A DNA stretch of 10,377 nucleotides from a bacterium (GTDB lineage: Bacteria; Actinomycetota; Thermoleophilia; Solirubrobacterales; 70-9): assembly GCA_002919115.1 (NCBI GenBank), contig PKER01000248.1, positions 1 through 10,377 of the forward strand. The letters run 5' to 3'. How positions within the stretch are numbered: position 1 is the stretch's first letter; each line of letters opens with the position of its first letter. The notes under the pieces are model-generated. The model ran no database searches and was not told where the DNA came from. It worked only from the letters and a program-made list of their open reading frames with translations. The position numbers and the translations under genes are program-made. Below are positions 1 through 3,772 of the stretch, piece after piece.

Positions 1-156
1 CGCGCCGCTCCCGCGCGGCCGCCCGGGCCCTCGCCGGCCCTCGCGCCCGTCGGTCAGGCTCGCGAGTGCGCGCTCGAGCTTGGCGCGCTCCTCGTCGAGC
101 TCGCGGATGCGCGCACGCAACAGTTCGGCAGCTTCAGCCACAGCGTTGGAAGGCAT
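1..156 (-). CDS. Coiled-coil protein with AT-hook-like segment, partial (C-terminus off the left edge)
   Basis: Only the first 52 codons are present; the frame is open to the window edge. The start is ATG at 156-154 on the minus strand, preceded by AAAGGA with a 6-base spacer. Residues 5-35 form a continuous, strongly charged amphipathic helix (for example AELLRARIRELDEERAKLER), probably a short coiled coil for oligomerisation. From residue 37 the chain becomes Gly/Arg/Pro-rich, with GPGRPRGSG at about 43-51; its GRP core resembles an AT-hook that binds the minor groove of AT-rich DNA. I have a loose recollection that high-GC actinomycetes encode similar proteins continuing into a winged-helix domain, so a small DNA-binding protein is my best guess, but that part is not visible. 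It lies downstream of, and in the same direction as, the hydroxylase gene, separated by 153 bases that contain a palindrome. The reading frame is secure; the function is not. Confidence 0.75.
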   Translation of the reverse strand, partial: MPSNAVAEAAELLRARIRELDEERAKLERALASLTDGREGRRGPGRPRGSGA

Positions 157-161
157 GGTCG

Positions 162-167
162 GTCCTT
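162..167 (-). promoter_or_regulatory. Shine-Dalgarno site for the coiled-coil gene
   Basis: On the minus strand AAAGGA lies 6 bases before the ATG at 156-154. It supports this start rather than any start further upstream. Confidence 0.6.
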
Positions 168-221
168 TCGAAGTGTCGGGGGGGATGGGGACGGCAGCTC
201 CTCTCTACCGTCCTCACACAC

Positions 222-227
222 ACTGTA
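222..227 (-). promoter_or_regulatory. Possible -10 element (TACAGT) for the coiled-coil gene
   Basis: On the minus strand TACAGT directly follows the 27-bp palindrome and lies about 65 bases before the start codon. No convincing -35 hexamer is found 16-18 bases upstream; that region is occupied by the palindrome. If this is a promoter, the palindrome would cover its upstream half and could act as an operator. Tentative. Confidence 0.25.
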
Positions 228-232
228 ACCGT

Positions 233-259
233 TGAGAATCGGCACATGGCCGATTCTCA
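233..259. repeat. 27-bp near-perfect palindrome (11-bp arms, 5-base centre)
   Basis: TGAGAATCGGC (233-243) and GCCGATTCTCA (249-259) are exact reverse complements around ACATG. The repeat lies between the end of the hydroxylase gene (310) and the start of the coiled-coil gene (156). No T-run follows it on either strand, so a standard intrinsic terminator is doubtful. Length and symmetry would suit an operator for a dimeric repressor of the TetR or GntR type, or a U-less terminator. The repeat is certain; its role is not. Confidence 0.7.
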
Positions 260-309
260 CCCGGGATAGGTACCCCCCAAAGGTGGGGATTACGCCCTGT
301 TTTGGACCT

Positions 310-951
310 TCAGGAGCGCTGCTCGCGCTGCGCGCGCCGGCTCCGGGGCACGGTGTGGAACACGTGGTCCCAGACCGGCGAGGACACGCCGAACCCGTAA
401 CGGTGGTCCTGGAAGTGATGGCGCATGTGATGCTCGCGCAGCTTCTTACCCAGCTTCGACTTCGGGACGAAGTGGTGCAGGTAGTAGTGGGTGTAGTCGT
501 ACCCGAGGTAGCCGAGCAGGAAGCCGGCGAAGAACGCGTACACGGTCGGCGCGCCGAGCACCAGGTAGAAGGCGCCGAAGAACAGCAGCGCGAGCGGGAT
601 GCTCGCCGCCGGCGGCATCACGAGCCGCAGCTTGTCGTTCGGGTGGTCGTGATGGACGCCGTGGATGATGAAGTGCAGCCGCGAGCCGATCGGGTGGTCG
701 GGCTCCCAGTGGAACAGCTTGCGGTGCAGCCAGTACTCGGCCAGCGTCCAGAACGCGAGCCCTGCCACCACGAGCAGCGGCGTCTCGACCGGGCCCAAGC
801 CGCGGTTCACGCCCAGCACGATCAGGGCGACGATCACCGGTCCGTAGATCAGGGCCGGGACGACCGGGTGAACCCGGGAGAAGAAGTCCAGGAAACGGCT
901 ACGGAACAGCGGGGGAGACGCGCTCAGTCGCGCGGTTCGATCGCTAGCCAT
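310..951 (-). CDS. Fatty acid hydroxylase superfamily membrane protein (non-haem diiron)
   Basis: This 213-residue integral membrane protein belongs to the fatty acid hydroxylase/sterol desaturase superfamily, whose members use an O2-activating diiron centre to hydroxylate or desaturate lipids. The histidine clusters are intact: H76-x4-H81, H97-x2-HH (100-101, then H103), H155-x3-HH (159-160), HH 174-175 and HH 178-179, plus H183, H196 and H199 in a SSPVWDHVFHT ending. Hydrophobic segments lie at about 29-49, 57-75, 113-133 and 134-152. The layout resembles the catalytic half of fungal/animal fatty acid 2-hydroxylases (Scs7/FA2H) without the cytochrome b5 domain, so electrons must come from a separate partner. 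The ATG at 951 has no Shine-Dalgarno site; a TACAAT box ends 7 bases upstream, suggesting a leaderless mRNA. A palindrome sits near -35. The substrate cannot be told from the sequence. Family assignment is firm. Confidence 0.9.
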   Translation of the reverse strand: MASDRTARLSASPPLFRSRFLDFFSRVHPVVPALIYGPVIVALIVLGVNRGLGPVETPLLVVAGLAFWTLAEYWLHRKLFHWEPDHPIGSRLHFIIHGVHHDHPNDKLRLVMPPAASIPLALLFFGAFYLVLGAPTVYAFFAGFLLGYLGYDYTHYYLHHFVPKSKLGKKLREHHMRHHFQDHRYGFGVSSPVWDHVFHTVPRSRRAQREQRS

Positions 952-958
952 CGTGACG

Positions 959-964
959 ATTGTA
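959..964 (-). promoter_or_regulatory. -10 element TACAAT of a leaderless promoter for the hydroxylase
   Basis: On the minus strand TACAAT differs from TATAAT at one base and is followed by 7 bases and then the ATG at 951. Transcription would begin at or next to the A of the ATG. The matching -35 region (around 982-988) is poor, which would suit an activated or repressed promoter. Confidence 0.55.
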
Positions 965-983
965 GCGCTGCCCCGGGCCCGAG

Positions 984-997
984 TTAGGGTGCCCTAA
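984..997. promoter_or_regulatory. TTAGGG-N2-CCCTAA palindrome, candidate operator
   Basis: TTAGGG (984-989) and CCCTAA (992-997) are exact inverted repeats around TG. The site spans about -33 to -46 relative to the predicted hydroxylase start and lies in the divergent gap facing the cysteine-rich gene. Its TTAGG/CCTAA ends match the outer half-sites of the DtxR/IdeR iron box known from actinomycetes, although the spacing is 14 rather than 19 bp. Iron control of a diiron enzyme would make sense. This assignment is inference. Confidence 0.4.
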
Positions 998-1091
998 GAC
1001 GGTTGGGGGGTGTCCGCGGACCGCCCGTCCGGCCCGCCGAAGTTTTTTTCAGCGATTTGCGAGAACGCGCCTCGCCGCGGGCCCGCGGGGA

Positions 1092-1100
1092 TGCCATAGT
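1092..1100 (+). promoter_or_regulatory. Possible extended -10 promoter for the four-cysteine gene
   Basis: TGC followed by CATAGT fits the TGn-extended -10 pattern; CATAGT differs from TATAAT at two positions. No -35 hexamer is visible 17 bases upstream, which an extended -10 can tolerate. Transcription would start near 1107, leaving a leader of about 45 bases that contains the Shine-Dalgarno site. Confidence 0.3.
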
Positions 1101-1140
1101 CCGGCGCCGCAGGTCCTGAGTCGAGAAAAACCGGAGGGCT

Positions 1141-1146
1141 AGAGGA
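1141..1146 (+). promoter_or_regulatory. Shine-Dalgarno site AGAGGA
   Basis: AGAGGA lies 5 bases before the GTG at 1152 and decides that start. A second purine-rich GGAGGG lies slightly further upstream, near 1132-1137. Confidence 0.65.
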
Positions 1147-1151
1147 ACAGA

Positions 1152-1379
1152 GTGAGCAGGCGAGACGATCGCCAGGAGGCGTTCATCCAGGCACTGGGAC
1201 TTACGAAGCGCGTCACGGAGCGCGGCCGGCGCGGGAAGCCGACCTGCGCCGACTGCTTCTTCCACCGCAAGCAGCTCTGCGCGCTGGACCTGGACTCGCC
1301 CTGTTCGACCTTCCGGCCCTACAGCCCGGAGGGCCTGCAGCCCCCGCGCCAGCCCGCGCTCCTCGTGCGCACGGCGTAG
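1152..1379 (+). CDS. Small four-cysteine protein, likely metal- or Fe-S-binding
   Basis: This 75-residue soluble protein starts at GTG with a good Shine-Dalgarno site. Its N-terminal 30 residues are Arg/Lys-rich. They are followed by C32-x2-C35-x7-C43-x7-C51 (with H38 between) and a Pro-rich tail. Four cysteines in a compact segment strongly suggest a zinc site or an Fe-S cluster. The spacing does not match the WhiB pattern (one Cys, then C-x2-C, then C at five), and no helix-turn-helix is evident. I do not recognise the family. It is transcribed divergently from the diiron hydroxylase across a region holding a possible iron-type palindrome, and GC-rich hairpins follow its stop codon, so it is probably a single-gene unit. 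The start, length and cysteine pattern argue that it is real, although short genes in GC-rich DNA deserve caution. Confidence 0.7.
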   Translation: MSRRDDRQEAFIQALGLTKRVTERGRRGKPTCADCFFHRKQLCALDLDSPCSTFRPYSPEGLQPPRQPALLVRTA

Positions 1380-1398
1380 GGAACCGGGCGGTCCGGGA

Positions 1399-1438
1399 GC
1401 CGGGCGGGAGGGTCCGCCCGGCCCCCTCTTTCGGGGGC
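1399..1438 (+). terminator. Tandem GC-rich hairpins, probable terminator
   Basis: Beginning 19 bases after the stop codon, GCCGGGCGG (1399-1407) pairs perfectly with CCGCCCGGC (1414-1422) across a 6-base loop. A second stem, GCCCCC (1421-1426) with GGGGGC (1433-1438), loops over TCTTTC. The two stems share two bases. No U-tract follows, as is common for actinomycete terminators. It would separate the four-cysteine gene from the c-di-GMP gene. Confidence 0.6.
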
Positions 1439-1461
1439 GCCACCCGGCCGCTGCGCGCTGC

Positions 1462-1470
1462 TGCGATCAT
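1462..1470 (+). promoter_or_regulatory. Possible extended -10 for the GGDEF-EAL gene
   Basis: TGC followed by GATCAT (four of six matches to TATAAT) ends 13 bases before the ATG at 1484. No Shine-Dalgarno site precedes that ATG, so a very short leader is plausible. No -35 is visible. Weak. Confidence 0.25.
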
Positions 1471-1483
1471 TGGTCGGGCGCCG

Positions 1484-3187
1484 ATGTCACGGAAGGGCCG
1501 ACACGGTCAGGACGATCACGGGGCCTGGGAGTACGACGTCGCCGCGGGCAGGATGCTCTGGTCGGCCGGCGTGTACGCGCTCCACGGGGCCGTCGTGGTC
1601 CCCGGCGAGACCGACGCGAACGCCACGCTGCACCGCGTGCTGGGGCCGGACGAGCTCGCGCGCTTCTTGAACGCGCTCGAGTCGGCCGCCGACCGCTGGT
1701 CCTCGTTCGTCCACCGCTACCGGGTCACCCTGCCCGGCGGGGAGTCGCGGACGCTGCTCGTCCGCGGGGCGCCGATCGGGCCCCGCGACGCGCCCGGCGC
1801 CCGCCTCGTGGGCACGATCCAGGACGTCACCGGCGCGGAGCGCGACGACGAGTACCTGTGGCACCTCGCCAACCACGACCCGCTGTCGGGGCTGTTCAAC
1901 CGGCGGCGCTTCATGGAGGAGCTGCGGCGCGAGGTCGCGCTCAGCCGGCGCACGGGCCGGCCGGGGGCCGTGCTGATCCTCGACCTCGACCACTTCAAGG
2001 ACATCAACGACTCCCTCGGCCACGCGGCCGGCGACGCCCTGCTCAGCCGGATCGCCGACCGCTTGCGCGGCCGGCTGCGCGCGACGGACACGCTCGCCCG
2101 GCTGGGCGGGGACGAGTTCGCGGTGGTGCTCGCCGACTGCTCCGTCGAGGACGCACGGCGGGTGGCGACCGAGCTGCTCGAGGCCACGCGCCGGCACTCG
2201 TCCGTGCGGATCGCGGGCCGCGAGCGCAAGGTGAGCGCCTCGATCGGGATCGCCCCCTTCGGGCCCGAGGGCGACCACCGCGCCGACGAGCTGCTCGTGC
2301 AGGCGGACCTCGCCATGTACAGGGCCAAGGAGAACGGGCGGTCGCGCGTCGAGGTCTTCGGCGAGGAGATGCGCGCCGAGCTCGCCGCGCGGATCGCGCT
2401 CGAGGGCGAGCTGCGGGAGGCCCTGGAGCGCGGCGAGCTGCGCGTGCACTACCAGCCGGTCGTCGGCCTCGACGACGGCGCCACGCGCGGGTGTGAGGCG
2501 CTCGTGCGCTGGGAGCACCCGGCGCGCGGCATCGTCGCGCCCGGTGAGTTCATGGCGGTCGCCGAGCAGTCGGGGCTGCTCGCCCGCATCGACCGGTTCG
2601 TGCTGGAGCGCGCCTGCGAGCAGGCGGCGCGCTGGCGGCGCGCGGGGCACGACGTGTACGTGTCCGTGAACGTCTCCCTCCAGCACCTCGTCCACAAGGA
2701 CGCCGTCCCGATCGTCGCCGAGGTGCTCGAGCGCAACGGGCTCGCGGCCGACGCCCTCTTGCTCGAGATCAAGGAGACCGCGCTCGTCCAGGACCGGCAG
2801 GCGCTCGGCCACGCGATCGACGAGATGCGCTCGATGGGCGTGCGCATCGCGCTCGACGACTTCGGCGGCGGCCCGTCCTCGCTCGGGATGCTCCGCGACG
2901 TGAGCATCGACCAGCTCAAGGTCGACCGCAGCTTCATCGAGGGCGTCACCGACCATGCCGACGACCGCGCGATCGTCGCCGCCGTCCTGTCGCTCGCCAG
3001 CGAGCTGGGCATCGAGGTGGTCGCCGAGGGCGTCGAGACAGAGCAGCAGGCCGAGGAGCTGCGCGCGCTCGGCTGCCCCTGCGTCCAGGGCTTTTTGTAC
3101 TCGCGCGCCCGCTTCCCCGAGGACCTCGACCTCGGCCCGACGCGCCGCTTCGACCCGGCGCCGGGGCGCTCGGCGCGGATGGGGTGA
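1484..3187 (+). CDS. PAS-GGDEF-EAL cyclic di-GMP synthase/phosphodiesterase
   Basis: A 567-residue cytoplasmic signalling protein with no membrane segment. Residues 14-118 form a PAS-like sensor (WEYDVAAGRMLWSAGVYALHG, ending in the typical GTIQDVTGAE linker). The diguanylate cyclase domain follows at about 128-292, starting at HDPLSGLFNRRRF, with an intact GGDEF at 208-212 and the inhibitory I-site R199-x-x-D202 five residues before it. The EAL domain spans about 305-545: E338-A-L, N396, E428 and E431, D458-D459, K479, E515 and Q535 are all present, so phosphodiesterase activity is plausible. Loop 6 reads DDFGGGPSS instead of the usual DDFGTGYSS. Both activities may therefore be possible, with the PAS input setting the balance. 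It stands alone, with hairpins before and an inverted repeat after it, but lies directly upstream of a surface-glycan operon, a class of process often controlled by c-di-GMP. The domain calls are secure. Confidence 0.93.
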   Translation: MSRKGRHGQDDHGAWEYDVAAGRMLWSAGVYALHGAVVVPGETDANATLHRVLGPDELARFLNALESAADRWSSFVHRYRVTLPGGESRTLLVRGAPIGPRDAPGARLVGTIQDVTGAERDDEYLWHLANHDPLSGLFNRRRFMEELRREVALSRRTGRPGAVLILDLDHFKDINDSLGHAAGDALLSRIADRLRGRLRATDTLARLGGDEFAVVLADCSVEDARRVATELLEATRRHSSVRIAGRERKVSASIGIAPFGPEGDHRADELLVQADLAMYRAKENGRSRVEVFGEEMRAELAARIALEGELREALERGELRVHYQPVVGLDDGATRGCEALVRWEHPARGIVAPGEFMAVAEQSGLLARIDRFVLERACEQAARWRRAGHDVYVSVNVSLQHLVHKDAVPIVAEVLERNGLAADALLLEIKETALVQDRQALGHAIDEMRSMGVRIALDDFGGGPSSLGMLRDVSIDQLKVDRSFIEGVTDHADDRAIVAAVLSLASELGIEVVAEGVETEQQAEELRALGCPCVQGFLYSRARFPEDLDLGPTRRFDPAPGRSARMG

Positions 3188-3203
3188 CGGGCTGCGCGCG
3201 ACT

Positions 3204-3238
3204 TCGACGTTTCGCGGGACCACTCGTCGAAACGTCGA
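3204..3238. repeat. Inverted repeat, 11-bp arms with 13-base loop
   Basis: TCGACGTTTCG (3204-3214) is the exact reverse complement of CGAAACGTCGA (3228-3238). It begins 17 bases after the c-di-GMP gene stop codon and lies about 75 bases before hsp20. Position favours a terminator for the upstream gene, although no U-tract follows. It is not CIRCE (TTAGCACTC/GAGTGCTAA) or HAIR (CTTGAGT/ACTCAAG), but a heat-shock operator of another type is possible. Confidence 0.6.
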
Positions 3239-3271
3239 GCTCGCGAGATCGCGGGTCACGGCCCCCGCGGT

Positions 3272-3295
3272 AGCGCCCTTGTCAGCCGGGGCGCT
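3272..3295. repeat. Inverted repeat AGCGCCC-N10-GGGCGCT around the putative -35
   Basis: The arms at 3272-3278 and 3289-3295 are perfectly complementary, and the 10-base centre contains TTGTCA. A short TTT overlaps the right end. It could be an operator masking the hsp20 promoter or a weak intrinsic terminator; being centred on the -35 favours the operator. Confidence 0.45.
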
Positions 3296-3306
3296 TTATC
3301 TAAGCT
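3279..3306 (+). promoter_or_regulatory. Candidate promoter of the hsp20-lon operon
   Basis: TTGTCA (3279-3284) matches the TTGACA -35 at five of six bases. It is followed by a 16-base spacer and TAAGCT (3301-3306), a partial -10. Seven bases later comes the ATG of hsp20, which has no Shine-Dalgarno site, so the mRNA may be leaderless. Confidence 0.45.
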
Positions 3307-3313
3307 TGCTGCG

Positions 3314-3772
3314 ATGAGCCGCCAGCGTGATCTGCTGCTCAATTTCGAGCGGATCTTCCGCGAGATGGACGAGCTGCTGGGGGATCCCTTCGCCGAGGGC
3401 GGCTGGGCGCGAGTCCATCGTCCCGGGCATTCGGGGTTCACTCCGCGCGTCGACGTCTACTACTGCGACCAGGGCTCGCCGCGGGCGGTCGTGGTCGCCG
3501 AGCTCGCGGGCGTGGACTCCGACTCCATCTCGCTCGAGGTGGCCGGGCGCGAGCTCATCATCGCGGGCGAGCGCGCGGTGCCCGAGACGGAGGGCCGCGT
3601 GTACCAGCAGATGGAGATCGAGGCCGGCGCGTTCCGGCGGGTGATCGAGCTCGGCGCCGACGTGGTCGCCGAGGAGGCCCGCGCCTCCTACAACGACGGC
3701 ATCTTGCGGATCGAGCTGCCGCTGCGCCGGGCGCAGGTCGCGACGAAGGTCGAGATCGAGAGCGGAGACTGA
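3314..3772 (+). CDS. Hsp20 / alpha-crystallin family small heat-shock protein
   Basis: A 152-residue ATP-independent holdase that binds unfolding proteins and keeps them refoldable. The N-terminal arm (1-42) is followed by the alpha-crystallin domain at about 44-137, which begins PRVDVYYCD. That domain ends with the family signature A-x3-N/D-G-x-L (ASYNDGIL, 124-131) and IELPLRR. The C-terminal V146-E-I148 fits the I/V-x-I motif that docks into neighbouring subunits to build large oligomers. Length is normal for the family. It is the first gene of a tight operon: its TGA shares one base with the lon ATG (TGATG at 3770-3774), so translation of the two is probably coupled. Holdase plus protease is a sensible stress pair. 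No Shine-Dalgarno site precedes the ATG, and a promoter ends 7 bases upstream. Confidence 0.93.
   Translation: MSRQRDLLLNFERIFREMDELLGDPFAEGGWARVHRPGHSGFTPRVDVYYCDQGSPRAVVVAELAGVDSDSISLEVAGRELIIAGERAVPETEGRVYQQMEIEAGAFRRVIELGADVVAEEARASYNDGILRIELPLRRAQVATKVEIESGD

Larger units (their letters stand above)
952..1151. other. Divergent intergenic region
   Basis: These 200 bases separate the minus-strand hydroxylase from the plus-strand four-cysteine gene. They hold the TACAAT box (959-964), the TTAGGG palindrome (984-997), a perfect 10-bp palindrome GTCCGCGGAC (1012-1021), a T7 run at 1043-1049 that stands out in this GC-rich DNA, and a possible extended -10 (1092-1100). I see no gene in it; minus-strand reading frames here lack family features. 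Confidence 0.6.

Noticed and set aside
232..987. 251-codon plus-strand frame across the hydroxylase region
   Set aside because: The histidine boxes and membrane helices are on the minus strand. The plus product is rich in Arg/Val/Glu/Gln with no recognisable domain.
1012..1049. Hairpin (CGGAC-N5-GTCCG) followed by T7 as an intrinsic terminator
   Set aside because: There is no plus-strand gene upstream to terminate, the stem is only 5 bp and lies 11 bases from the T-run, so a terminator is unlikely. The T-run is recorded only as an oddity.
984..1265. 93-codon minus-strand frame in the divergent gap
   Set aside because: It overlaps the four-cysteine gene antisense, has no Shine-Dalgarno site, and its C-terminus covers the promoter-like sites of the hydroxylase.
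1487..3259. Long minus-strand open frame opposite the GGDEF-EAL gene
   Set aside because: It mirrors the codon pattern of the real gene, is Arg/Val/Leu/His-biased, has no domain and no start signal. It is a GC-rich shadow.
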